Below, in pieces: positions 27,476-38,249 of a stretch of 64,000 nt of DNA. The notes under the pieces are model-generated. The model searched no databases. It was not told the DNA's origin and was given only the letters and a program-made list of their open reading frames with translations. Numbering within the stretch: the stretch's first letter is position 1; the number at the start of each line of letters is the position of its first letter. The position numbers and the translations under genes are program-made. Source of the DNA: Acanthochlamys bracteata (taxonomy: Eukaryota > Streptophyta > Magnoliopsida > Pandanales > Velloziaceae); NCBI GenBank assembly GCA_019914995.1, contig CM034130.1, positions 5,890,001-5,954,000 of the forward strand, in the 5' to 3' direction.

Positions 27476-27786
27476 GGGCGATTCTGGAGCGTTTTGCTTG
27501 AGTTTTCGATTTTTCTGGCCATTCTGCAGAAGTTTGGGGATTTGGCTTAGGGTTTCAGATTTAGGATTCGAGAGGGAGAGGGAAATTTTGAAATGGAGAC
27601 GACGAACTGTGAGGAGCTGCCCAGTCGGGTTAACTTATAATGCATACAGCCTAGTATGAGTCAATGGGTCATGTGCTCAAGACGTGACCAATCATTACTC
27701 TACTGATTCTAACAGATTCTGATCGGTTCTTTGTCGATCGTAATGATGCTGAAATCTAAATACGTCTGAGAGGCGAAATAGCATAG
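27476..27786. other. Spacer between pol and the third ORF
   Basis: A 311-base interval without a leftward frame longer than background. It is probably the leader that allows separate translation of the third ORF. The antisense frame 27399-27659 is a shadow. Confidence 0.5.
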
Positions 27787-28135
27787 TTATATGACACGTA
27801 ATCCTATCTCATGGCAGATTCTTGAGAACGAGTCAAGTCCTAAAGGCTTAGTGAAAATGTCAGCTAGTTGATTTTCGGAATTAACAAAGTTTAACACTAT
27901 ATTATTGCATTCAACATGCGCTCTAATGAAATGGTGTCTCAAATCTATGTGCTTTGTGCGTGAGTGTTGAATGGGATTTTTGGTTAACTTAATGGCACTC
28001 GTATTGTCACAGAATATAGGCACATTTTTAAAATTACAACCAAAATCAAGAAGTTGTTGTTTTATCCAGAGTACCTGAGAGCAGCAACTTCCAGCAGCTA
28101 TGTATTCTGCTTCGGCAGTTGACATTGCTACTGAA
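27787..28135 (-). pseudogene. Copia RNase H domain
   Basis: MSTAEAEYIAA starts the readable frame, then FCDNTSAI, RTKHIDLRHHFIR and QLADIFTKPL follow: the usual copia RNase H landmarks to the polyprotein end. Upstream (28126-28363) the frame contains stops, so the RT-RNase H link is broken. Confidence 0.9.
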
Positions 28136-28363
28136 GCTTATTTTCTGGAGCACCATCAGATCAGGCAACATCCTAAAAACTGACAAGAACCACTTGTGCT
28201 CTTTCTATCAAGCCTGCAGCCACCAAAATCAGCGTCAGCATAAGCATATAAGTTAAATTCACAGCCTCTTGGATAGAATAATCCTAATTCCTTAGTTTCT
28301 ACCAAGTATCTAATAATTTGTTTTACAGCTATCATGTGAGACTCTTTTGGATCACTTTGAAAT

Positions 28364-28765
28364 CTAGCACATAGGCATACACACCAATTGAATGTCCTGT
28401 CTCATCGCGGTAAGATAAAGGAGTGATCCAATTATACCTCTATATAATTTCTGATCAACTGCTTTACCTGTCTCATCTCGGTTCAGTTTGCAAGAGGTAG
28501 ACATTGGAGTGCTTATCTCCTTGCTTCCTTCCATGTTGAACTTTTTAGTCAACTCTTTAATGTACTTAATTTGACTTATGAAGATGCCATTTTTCAGTTG
28601 TTTAATTTGTAAACCAAGGAAATAATTTAGTTCACCCATCAAGCTCATTTCAAATTCCTCTTGCATCAAGCCAGAAAATTTTCTACACAGTCTTTCATTA
28701 GTAGCACCAAATATTATATCATCTACATAGATTTGCACAATCAACCTGTCATTATCCTCGTGCAA
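28364..28765 (-). pseudogene. Copia reverse transcriptase, C-terminal part
   Basis: IVQIYVDDIIFGAT carries the intact YVDD catalytic motif. GELNYFLGLQI and SLLYLTA-type segments follow. It is separated from 28793-29341 by an in-frame TGA near 28786, where the family normally has an Arg (CGA to TGA would explain it). Confidence 0.92.
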
Positions 28766-28792
28766 GGTAAATAAGGTTAGGTCAATTTTACA

Positions 28793-29341
28793 TCAACTGA
28801 AGCCTTTTTCAATCAGAAATATGTTTAACCTTTCATACCAAGCTCTGGGAGCTTGTTTCAGCCCATAAAGAGCTTTGTTCAATTTGTAAACATGATTTGG
28901 AAAGCTTGTGTTTTCAAATCCGGGAGGTTGTTCAACATAGATTTCTTCTTTCAGAAAACCATTCAGAAATGCACTTTTAACATCTATTTGAAAAAGTTTG
29001 AAATCTTTGTGACATGCAAAAGCAAGTAGTATTCTAATGGCTTCAAGACGTGCAACAGGAGCATAAGTTTCATCAAAATCTATTCCTTCTTCCTGATTAT
29101 ATCCTTTAGCTACTAGTCTACCTTTGTTTCTAATTATGATGTCATCTTCATCTAATTTATTTCTAAACACCCATTTAGTTCCTATGATGGATCTGTTTGG
29201 AGGATTTCTAACAAGATGCCATACATTATTTCTTTCAAACTGGTTTAATTCTTCTTGCATGGTAGTGATCCATGAACTGTCTGTCAATGCATCATCTATG
29301 CATTTTGGTTCTAGATTTGATACAAATGCAGAATGTTCCAT
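28793..29341 (-). pseudogene. Copia reverse transcriptase, N-terminal part
   Basis: Carries [36 protein letters not shown] (shown here in outline), then [11 protein letters not shown] with the first catalytic Asp, YVEQPPGF, and [14 protein letters not shown]. All are conserved. It ends at a premature TGA after KGFS. Confidence 0.93.
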
Positions 29342-29664
29342 GAAATTAATTTTAAAATAAGATCTAGTTCTTCTACCTTCATTTATCTCATCTAGTATGT
29401 TTTTTTGTGGATGACTGGATCTGTACTTGAAGGATCTGCTGATCTGTTCGTGAGTTTCTGTCTGATCAGGTAGAATTCCAGGAGTCTGTCCTTCCTCTGT
29501 TATTTTAGCTAGCTGTTCGTCAGCTGTTTGGGTTTTTGTAATTTGTTGTGTTTCTGTCGATGGGAACAGCTCTTCTTCTTCTTCTGATCCTGCATCTAAT
29601 TCTGGATTTCTTCTCGTCCCATTGTTAGACTAATTAAATAATACATGCATAGATTATTCAACAA
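29342..29664 (-). pseudogene. Copia integrase-RT linker
   Basis: Low-complexity linker. On the - strand it encodes Glu/Ser-rich sequence (a run of GAA-type codons near 29570-29585) and carries stops. Such linkers vary widely between copies. Confidence 0.6.
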
Positions 29665-30528
29665 TCATGGTTCGTTTATTAAAATTCTATATGCTTTTGA
29701 TGTTGAGGAGTAACCGAGAAAAATACCTTCGTCACTTTTTGCATCAAACTTTCCAAGATTATCTTTTCCATTGTTGAGGATAAAACATTTGCATCCAAAG
29801 GTTTTTAAGTAACCGATATTTGGGGTTCTTCCCTTTAGAAGCTCATATGGAGTCTTTTTAAGAATGGGGCGAATGAATGCACGGTTAATGATATGACATG
29901 CAGTATTAACAGCTTCAGCCCAAAAATATTTAGGTAGATTTTGTTCTATGAGTATGGTTCGAGCCATTTCTACTAGCACTCTATTTTTCCGTTCCACTAC
30001 ACCATTTTGTTGAGGAGTTCTTGGAGCAGAAAAGTTATGTGACAGTCCGTTCGATTCACAGAATTCATCAAAATAAAAATTTTGAAACTCTTTACCATGA
30101 TCACTTCTAATAGCACAGATATTTAGGTTTAGTTTTTTTTGAATCTTTTTGGAAAAGCATATGAATGTTTTCAGGGCATCATTTTTGTATGCTAGAAAGT
30201 AAACCCAACAGAATCGAGAATAATCATCTACTATTACTAGGCAGTAATACTTACCTCCTAAACTTGCTGTTCTTGATGGTCCAAACAAATCCATATGTAG
30301 TAGTTGTAATGGTTGCTTTGTTGTTATCACCTGCTTGTGCTTGAATGCTGACTTCACTTGTTTTTCTTTAGCACATGCATCACATAATTCATCCAGGCTA
30401 TAGTTTGCTTCAGGCAGACCCTTTACTAGTTTTAGTTTGGACAGTTTTGACAGAATCTTGATGTTGCAGTGTCCTAAGCATCTGTGCCAGAGCCAGCTGC
30501 TTTCCTGCTTGCTTGCTACTAAACACAT
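29665..30528 (-). pseudogene. Copia integrase (GAG-pre-integrase plus core)
   Basis: An open 287-codon segment. WHRCLGH..CDACAKEK is the zinc-binding pre-integrase region. LHMDLFGP, RSDHGKEF and NGVVERKNR supply the Asp, Asp and Glu of the catalytic triad. It ends with GYSSTSKAYRI. All three acidic residues are present. It is classed as a pseudogene only because the polyprotein is broken elsewhere. Confidence 0.93.
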
Positions 30529-30539
30529 TTTGTTGTTAG

Positions 30540-30930
30540 GAAGGTCATCAATATAGAGTACATAAACATTACCTTCCCTTTTTCCATTCAGTATTTCTTC
30601 TCCATATGACAGATTGATAATTGAGCAGCAATGATTGTCAAAATTGACTTTAAATCCGTTATCACATAATTGACTTATGCTTATTAGGTTATGTTTTAGT
30701 CCTTTAACATGAAGAACATTTTCTATACATAAGGAAAAGGGATTACCTATTTTTCCTACGCCTATTACTTTGCACTTACTGTTGTCTCCAAGGATTATAT
30801 TTCCTCCGAATTATTTTTGTAGACTGCTGAAATATTTTTTATTTCCTGTCATATGTCTTGAGCACCCGCTGTCCAAGTACCGTTTGCTATATTTCAGCAG
30901 GTTAGCTCCTCTTCTTCCTGCAAAAGAAGT
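30540..30930 (-). pseudogene. Copia aspartic protease
   Basis: The - strand encodes YLDSGCSRHMTGN near 30840-30880, the retropepsin active site with its DSG triad. Downstream the frame is interrupted before the integrase part. It lies between the second gag zinc knuckle and the integrase. Confidence 0.85.
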
Positions 30931-30932
30931 CT

Positions 30933-31790
30933 TTAGTGCTTAGGTACCCAAATTTCTTTGGGTCCTAAAGAGTTAGTGCTGTTATATGTTCCTTTTGGAA
31001 CCCATATTATTTTTATTTTATTGGTGTTCTTTTTATACCAGCAAGAATTAACATTGTGCCCTTTTCTGCCACAATGAAAGCATTTAACAAAAGGTATTGT
31101 GGAGTAAGACATATTTGCTGTATATACTTTAGACATTAAATTTTTGTTTTGCATCCTTCCTGTTACCATACCTGAGTGGCTTGTGGAGGGCTGATCATAC
31201 CTTGAGACTTGTTTACCAGTTGCTATAGATGCTGGAATGAATCCTATTCCTTCCTTTCTGTATGGGTTGCGTTGAGCCCCAGTATTGCATCTAGTCTACC
31301 CTTTCCATTTACAAATCTTGCTAGTGATGCTTCTAGATCGAGGTTCTTACTCTGCAGAGCTTTGTTTTCTTAAAACAGTCTTTGATTTTCTTCCATCAGT
31401 TTTGTTTCTTTTATGTGCATATTTGTATAATCAGTCATGAATGGTTTAAGATCTGGAATGGTGGGATATGAAAGTCTATCCACCTCTCGACTCAGTGCCT
31501 CATTCAACTCCTCAAGCTCAGCAATTTTCTTTATCATGTCTATGCTTGAACTTTCTGTACATCTTGTCAGTTCTCCAGTCTTACATAAATTTAGTTGACA
31601 TGAAGCTTTTCGTTTATTTGAATCAAATGTTTATTTTCAATATACAGTGCACATAGTTTAGAATTTATATGGTCATAATCTGCATGCAATGTGTCTTTTA
31701 TAGCATCAGTTTTGTCTTCTAAGGCATTTTTTAAAACAGGTATTTTCTTTTTCAAACATTCGTTTTCATCCTTAAATTTATGCATGCATG
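30933..31790 (-). pseudogene. Copia gag C-terminal region: coiled coil and second zinc knuckle
   Basis: 31591-31785 encodes Lys/Glu/Leu-rich coiled-coil-like sequence. 30933-31169 encodes KCFHCGRKGHNVNSCWYK, a complete CCHC knuckle. Frame breaks separate them. Confidence 0.75.
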
Positions 31791-32002
31791 CATACCTTCA
31801 TAGTTTTGAAGTCGGTTTTGGCATGTAGGTATTTTGCATACAGTTCATCAAAAACACCTTATAATTGTTCATTAGAATCATCATAGTTAGTAGAATTTAC
31901 CTCATTGTCATCTTCATGATCTGCCATCAGACATAAGTTGCTTTCTTCATTTTTCTCTGTCTCAGTCTGACTGTCTTCTGATGAACTTTCATCTTCATCA
32001 CT

Positions 32003-32944
32003 TCAGGCTGCCATAACTCGTTTTCTTCTTGTGTCTTTGTATTTCGATCTCTTGAGCAGTGGACATTCGTTCTTGAAGTGTCCTGGTTTGTTGCAGTTGA
32101 AGTAGTTTGTGTCTTGTCTGTCCTCTCCTCTATTGGTTCTTCCAGGAACCCTTCTTTTTCTAACCTTATTTCTTCTGAGAAAACTTTTAAATTTACGGGT
32201 TAAGTGTGCAATGTCTTCATCAGAGGAAGAATCACTTACCTGCTGGTCGTTGATTTTTAATGCAATCCCTTCATGACGTTCGTCAGTTTTCTTCAGTGAT
32301 AGTTCCTTGGCCATTAGCTTGCCAATTAGTTCATCCAGTGACATTTGAGAAAAAGTTGGATTTTCCTCTATGGCATCTATTTTAGATCCAAATGTTGGCA
32401 GCACAGCTCTTAATATCTTCCATTTCAGTTCTTCAGATTTGAATACTTTTTCTAAATTCTTTAGAGGATTTGTAATGTTAGTGAATCTAGTAAACATCTG
32501 AGAAATGGACTCACCTCGGTTCATCCTAAAGTTTTCATACTCATGCATTAGCAGGTTCACTCTAGTTTCCTTGACTTGAGTGGTTCCTTCATGCGTTACC
32601 TCTAACTGATCCCATATTTCTTTGGCAGTGTTGCAAGTACTGATTCGGTTGAACTCATTAGGATCCAGCGCACAATACAGAAGGTTCATGGCTCTGTCAT
32701 TCATTGATATGAGCTTGTTGTCTTCATCATTGTATTCTCGTTCATTCTTGGGGATACGTATTCCATCTGGGCCTGTTTTGGTTGGTACAATTGGTCCATC
32801 TCGTATGATCTTCCATAGTGTGAAGTCTTGTGCCCGAATAAAAATTGTCATTTTGGTTATCCAGTAGCCATAGTTTGTTCCATCAAAGAGTGGTGGTCTG
32901 TTGGAGGATCTACCTTCAAAAGCTATAGGAACAAGGTTAGCCAT
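32003..32944 (-). pseudogene. Copia gag (capsid/nucleocapsid)
   Basis: 313 codons starting MANLVPIAFEGRSSNRPP. FDGTNYGYWITKM and LMHEYENFRMNRGESISQMF are the UBN2-type gag core. YFNCNKPGHFKNECP near residue 285 is a zinc knuckle in which the first Cys of the CCHC set is replaced by an aromatic residue. The start codon lies 42 bases inside the primer site, as in related elements. The frame ends at a stop near 32003, and later gag parts are in other frames. Confidence 0.92.
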
Positions 32945-32987
32945 AAGGATCTTTTACCTCAAGGTTGTTAGACCTTTGATTTTAAAA

Positions 32988-33004
32988 GGCCTGCTCTGAT
33001 ACCA
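32988..33004 (-). other. Primer binding site, tRNA-Met
   Basis: On the - strand TGGTATCAGAGC AGG follows the 5' LTR after two bases. This is the standard plant initiator-tRNA primer site. Confidence 0.93.
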
Positions 33005-33006
33005 AT

Positions 33007-34572
33007 TGTTAGATATTCCTGCAAGATTAACTCAAGAGGGGAGGGGTGAATTGAGTTAGTCTATAAAAATTTTCGTTAAATTTGTTATCCTACTGGCAGC
33101 GAGCTAACAGCCGGCTGTATCAATGCTGTAACCTGCAGACAGAGAGAGTTAGAGTGTTTACTGACATAAGTGACAAAGAATAGTGCTCAGGGTATTTAAC
33201 GTGGTTCGGCAAAACCCTTTTGCCTACATCCACGGTCGCTCTATCACCAGAGCCAAAGCTTCACTAAACATTTAATAAGCTACAAATACACGTTGAGCAA
33301 AGTGTTTCGCCAAGCACACTCACTCTACCGAATTTCTTCGCCAAGATAACCCCTAACAGCCTACTGAACACGCCTGTCCCCCTGACTGATTTGCTAGCAC
33401 TATTACAATGTCTAAGAGCTTACACCAATCTCTACCTGGCTTTCTTTACCGGTGCCTTCAGCACCACCTTTACATTGTCAGTAAGAGGTTATAAGAAAAT
33501 AAACAAAGATTGAGCGCAGGATCTATCTCATGAATGTTAAGTGTTTATGATGTGATTCAGATGAGATGATCGGAGAGGTTGCTGAGAGAGATTTCTTCAG
33601 TATGATTTGCAGCAAGATTTGTTTGTGTGGAGTAGTCGAGTTCCTGACCAGCAGTAGGATATTTTTGTGTAGAGTGGTAGAGTTCTTGTATATCTCTGTT
33701 TTTGTTTAGGTTCTCTCTACTTCTGTTTTCTTTATGTTCTCTCCCTATTTTTCTCTCTTTCTCCACTTTGTTTCTTCGTTACTGTGACTCCTTTCTTATA
33801 GAGTTTCTTTCTTGTGCATGAGCCGTTGAGGAACGCTGCTATTGGCGCTCGGTTCTTCACGTCAGAGAGGAAGTGGTGTTGTCCAGTGGTCTTTCAGCTG
33901 TGTTTGTGCAAAGTCTTTGTTGCATTAAATTGGTTGTAGAAGTTTGAATTTGCTGCCAACGGTTGAAAGTTTAATTCCGCTAAGCTTCTGTCTGAGACTC
34001 GGTGAGCTGATGAGTTGATATGCTATGTTCATAATAAATGCAGTGCAGGTTGACTGCTTTACTTGATCAAGGACTTTGACTGCTTTCTTTACTTGATTAT
34101 TGAACTTTCCTTTTGTGTGAGATTGAAGATGATTTTAGCTCTTGTGAATCTTCTGTTTGAAATGGTTCAGTCCGTTGTGAATGCAGGTGATTTTTGAAGC
34201 AAGGAAAATTTCGTTACCGTTGAACGTAAGGGTCTGTTTCGAAACAGAGAAGTCTTCTTATGCTTCAGTAGTCGAACAGCTGACTGAATTATGGCTGTGG
34301 CATCATCTGTCCCGTATGCTGTTCTTTGTCCCGCTTCGAGCAGTCGAGCAGCTGACTGTGATGTGGCTGTGGCATCTTCTGTCCCGTGTGCTGTCCTCTG
34401 TCCAGTATGTAGTAGCACAGCAGTTGGCTGTATGATGGCTGTTCTTGTCTGCTGTAAATTAAATGATCTTTGTTTGTCTAATCCTGCAGACTTGTTTTCA
34501 GATTATTAGTCTTATATAAATCATAGTTCTTAATTCTTTGTTATCATCAAAATTATCCTTATAATTCCAACA
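33007..34572 (-). repeat. 5' LTR of the complete copia
   Basis: Same ends as 23969-25515 (TGTTAGATATT and TTCCAACA). It differs from it mainly by transitions and small indels. Confidence 0.93.
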
Positions 34573-35597
34573 AAGTGCACTTAACAGTGTATCACACGTT
34601 TACAAGTGAATTTAAATAGCAGGTTTAAGCACAAGATCTCAATGTATATAAGTAATCTTAAAGTTTTCAGTTGAAAAGATCAAACTTGTTGCTGAAGGTG
34701 ATATAAGTAATCGGCAGAAAAATGAATTTCTTCACTTGAGAGGTTTGAGATGATGTAGTGCAGGTTTTGAATTTGAAATTTTTGCTCAATGTCTTGTTCG
34801 CTGTTTTGCAACCTCTCTGCTTCTTATATTGTCTTCTGTTTTGCAGGTGGTTAGTTCTTCTTGTTAGAGAGAAATTTTTCGTTGGTGTCCCTAGGCAGTG
34901 GCGAATTTTCAAGACAGAGAAAGAATTTGTTCAGTGGTCAATCAGCTGCTTTACGATTTATTTTGGCTACTATAGTGCAAGGCTTTCATCAGCATTAAAT
35001 ACACCGATGAAAGTAATTTGAATCTCCCGTCTGTGATCTTAGGTTGTTTCAGCTGAGTTGTCTTTTTAAGTTTTCTCCAACGGAGTTGGCTTCTCTTGTT
35101 TTGTTAATTCTTACTAAGTTGACTATTTTAAATAAGGTGGACTTCAACAGCTTGACTCTACTTAGTTACTTTCTGCTGAGTTGACTGGGTCTGCTTCATT
35201 GCTTTTTTTTTTGAAAGTTGAATTTGGCTATTCTTGTAAGTAAGGATGATGGTTGACTCATTGTAGGTCTTATATAGTGTGATATGTGTAATTTACTTCA
35301 GTGATATATATGTCTGTAAGATCTTGAAATGAAAACTTGAGCAGGATCCTTATTGATGGACCGGATACTTTGTTCTATTCGTTATGAGAGAAAAATCTCA
35401 TATAGTTAGTAGTTGAGCAGCTTGTTGTTTATTGACTGTGGTTTGATACAGCTGGTTTGTTGTTTTCTAGATGTAGGATAGACTTGTTTCATTAATTCCT
35501 TCAAAACATGATTTCAACTTATCAATTCAACGTAAGTCATAAATTATAACTCTTAATTTATTGTTATCATCAAAATCAACCTCTGAAAGTTCCAACA

Positions 35598-35720
35598 CAT
35601 ACTTATAGATCCGGGCAACAGTCACAACCTCGTAACCGCGTGCCTTACCAAACATCTGCGACTGAATCCTTCTCCCGTTCATTTCCTCAAGGTAGAACTT
35701 GCTGATAGGTGACCTCACTC
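35598..35720 (+). pseudogene. Gypsy aspartic protease relic, second half
   Basis: It resumes the frame broken at 23518. ILIDPGNSHNLV replaces the active-site IDSGSTHNFI, so the catalytic DSG triad is DPG. KVELADR then a stop follows near 35710. The copy is inactive. Confidence 0.82.
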
Positions 35721-36279
35721 AATTGATATCATCTACAAGGAGATGTCACTGTCAATATAAGTGGCATAATTTGTACTTGATGACTATCCTTTACCCTTGG
35801 AAGGGATGGACTTGGTTTTAAGCATCCAATGGTTGGAGAGCCTAGGAGATGTTGTGATGAATTCGTGCAAATCTGAAATGATGCTCACTATGCAAGGACA
35901 TGACTTTATGCTATAAGGGATAAGAGAGGGAGGAGTATTGCGACTAACTAGATTGTGGTCAGCACCTCCTTGTGCTATCTGAGACTGATGATGATAGAGG
36001 GTAAGAATGATATTACTACTGAAGAATATGAATCAATGCTTCAGCACTACAAGTACTATTAGACGAGGACATACCATTCTTCAAACCAATCCTTTGGTTG
36101 CTTGCTAAATGATTGCACGATCGTTGCAAGATCATGGCATTCCACTTGAACAAAGAGCATTTCTGGCAAAAGTCAGGCCCTATATAACCCACATACTTAA
36201 AGGACAGTAATATGAGAGCCGATGAATGAGATGGTTGCATAAGGTATTATTCTACTCAACTGCTATGTTTTTTTCTCTC

Positions 36280-37160
36280 ATGTCTTACTAGTAAAAAAGA
36301 AAGATGGTTTGTGATATTTTTGCTTTGATTATCAAGCATTGGATGACAATACCATCAAGGTATATAAGTTTCCAATACATGTAATCGACAACTATTGGAC
36401 GAGCTACATAGAGCTCGTTTCTTTTCCAAACTAAATCTCATGTCGGGCTATCATCAAATACGAGTGCCCATAACACGACCTTCAAAACGCATGACGACAT
36501 TACGTATTTCTTGTAATGCCTTTTGGCTTGACCAATGCATCCGCTACGTTGCATTCTCTAATAAGTCAAAATTTCGTCCATACTTGCTAAAATTTGTGCT
36601 TGTTTTTTTCAATTACATTTTTATTTATAGCATGTCATGGCAATAGCACATTGATGATTTATTCTTGTATTTTGGTCTTACAAAATGAAAGGCTCTACGC
36701 TAACTTTCTAAATATAGGTTTAGGTTCAAGCAATTAGAGTACCTTGGTCATATAGTATAGGAAGCAGGGATTGCAGCAACCTATCCATCAAGATTCAACC
36801 AATGATTGATTTGGCGACTCTCAAGACTTCCATGGCACTTTGGAGATTTTCATGGCTTATAGGATATTACTATCAATTTGTCCACAACTATAAATTGTCA
36901 TTGCCTTATTACCATACCTAAAAGGAAGGAACGTTTCAGTTGAGCTGAAGAGGTGGGAGAACGCTTCCTATCGCTCAAGATAGCAATGACCATAACTCTT
37001 GTGTTGGTGCTACCCGATTTCACCCAACCCTTCATAGTGGAGACCGATATTTCCGGTAGAGGAATTGGTATAGTTCTCACATAGCAAAGGCACGTCTTTG
37101 CTTTCTTTAGCAGGGCTCTTTCTCCTACGACTAGGTAAAATTCAACATATGGAAGGTGTT
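36280..37160 (+). pseudogene. Gypsy reverse transcriptase and RNase H relic
   Basis: Fragments in several frames: DYQALDDNTIK near 36330, RFFSKLNLMSGYHQIRVP at 36413-36466, VMPFGLTNA near 36512, and an FDDILVYS-position segment decayed to FSITFLFIA near 36607. RNase H-like VETDISGRGIG is at about 37040. Numerous stops are present. 35720-36280 is the protease-RT linker with no readable frame. Confidence 0.78.
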
Positions 37161-37379
37161 GGTCCTATTGGTCTTTACTTTTGTGAGTCCATCTTTACGG
37201 GAAGAGTTGAAATGTGCTCTGCAAGATGATATCAGTTTGGCAAAGCTCTTAAAAGCAATGGCTAACGGAATAAGGCTGGATCTATTAGCAAAGAATGGGT
37301 CCTCATGTGTAAAAGTCGACTATGCCTACCTAAGACATCTTCTCTTCATATGTAGCTCCTCTATGAGCCTCATAAATCG

Positions 37380-37693
37380 GCAAGTGTTGGACATGGAGGG
37401 TAGTTAGAACATACAAACATCTAGCTCATCAGTTATATTGATCTGATATGTCTAAAATGTCAAACGTATATAGCTGTGTGTGAAAAATGTGCCCAAACTA
37501 AGTCCGAATGTCTATAGCCAATTGGGTTTCTCCAACTACCACCAATTCTAGAAAATGTGTGGACATGTATTTTTATAGATTTCATACAGGGGCTACCAAT
37601 GTCTGAGGGCAAAGACGTTACCCTTGTGGTGGTTGAGCTACTAACAAAACACACATTTAATTTCCTTAATGCACCCTTATACGGCTAGCATAC
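37380..37693 (+). pseudogene. Gypsy integrase relic, N-terminal part
   Basis: CEKCAQTKSEC near 37480 matches the zinc-binding CSICAKAKSEC of the - strand gypsy. DFIQGLPMSEGKDVTLVVVE near 37580 matches its core segment DFVEGLPMSRGKSVILVVVG. It breaks at the insertion of that gypsy at 37694. Confidence 0.8.
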
Positions 37694-38232
37694 TGATGCA
37701 CCTTAAGGGCTTCTACGATAGCTAATTAAAACTAGATCTAATAAGTATACTAATTTGTCAAAAACTGCCTGCATCCTCCATGGGATATGCCTTTATTTAT
37801 ACTCGAAGAGTTACTACACAATTGCAATTCCTTTCTACTGTAAACACTTTCCTCAAGGAAAGTTTTATTAAACTAAAACTCAAAGAGTCCCTATAGACCT
37901 AAAATACTTAAGATAACAAACTCTGGACACTTGGGTGCATTGCACCTGCACTCGGGTGCAAGTGCTTGGCGCCAAGGAGACCATTCAAATGGTGTCCTAG
38001 CGCCGAGAGCTGCACCATGCTCCTAGCCTATATCCAATGCAACCCAATGTGTCCATTCTCTGACTATTTTCATGGGTCACACCCTGGACATGCCTGGCAG
38101 CCAGCCATCCTCCGGCGAACTCTCCGGCTCCGACGAGGCTGTTCACCTTCTTTCTCATTTGCCTCCTCTGCATGCTATCCATCAGATGAGCAATCTTCCT
38201 TGTTGGAATCTCTTTCTATGCCAAGTATATCA
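37694..38232 (-). repeat. 3' LTR of the - strand gypsy
   Basis: TGATGCACCTTAAGGGC to GCCAAGTATATCA. Only a handful of mismatches to the partner at 42638-43176. Confidence 0.95.
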
Positions 38233-38249
38233 TTCCCCTCCCCTTGAAA
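38233..38249 (-). other. Polypurine tract of the - strand gypsy
   Basis: On the - strand CAAGGGGAGGGGAA abuts the TGATATACTT start of the 3' LTR. Confidence 0.88.

Larger units (their letters stand above)
23969..34572 (-). mobile_element. Near-complete Sirevirus-like Ty1/copia retrotransposon with an extra ORF
   Basis: A 10.6-kb element flanked by AAGTG on both sides (23964-23968 and 34573-34577). It has LTRs of 1547 and 1566 bp, a tRNA-Met primer site next to the right LTR and a polypurine tract next to the left LTR. Reading leftward it holds gag, protease, integrase, reverse transcriptase, RNase H and then an extra intact ORF before the 3' LTR. The copia domain order (integrase before RT), long LTRs and a third ORF in this position fit the Sirevirus (SIRE/Maximus) lineage. 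LTRs differ by a few percent, mostly transitions. Confidence 0.95.
23519..35597 (-). repeat. Sirevirus-like LTR inserted in the gypsy protease (split in two)
   Basis: The two parts are 23519-23968 and 34573-35597, together about 1.47 kb. They start TGTTGAGTCTCCTGCAAGAT and end AAAGTTCCAACA. CATAC flanks the whole (23514-23518 and 35598-35602), a perfect target duplication. No internal region belongs to it, so it is a solo LTR, and the younger complete copia at 23969-34572 sits inside it. It has the same orientation as every other LTR of this family in the window. Confidence 0.9.

Noticed and set aside
32988..33004. Possible tRNA-Met gene fragment
   Set aside because: Only the 3'-end complement is present, next to an LTR. 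It is a primer binding site, as are those at 22123 and 46486. The site at 42620 is likewise tRNA-Glu.
37689..37693. CATAC at three insertion sites (23514, 35598, 37689) as a shared target motif
   Set aside because: Two of the three are the same duplication. The third, beside the - strand gypsy, has no partner on the other side. Most likely coincidence.
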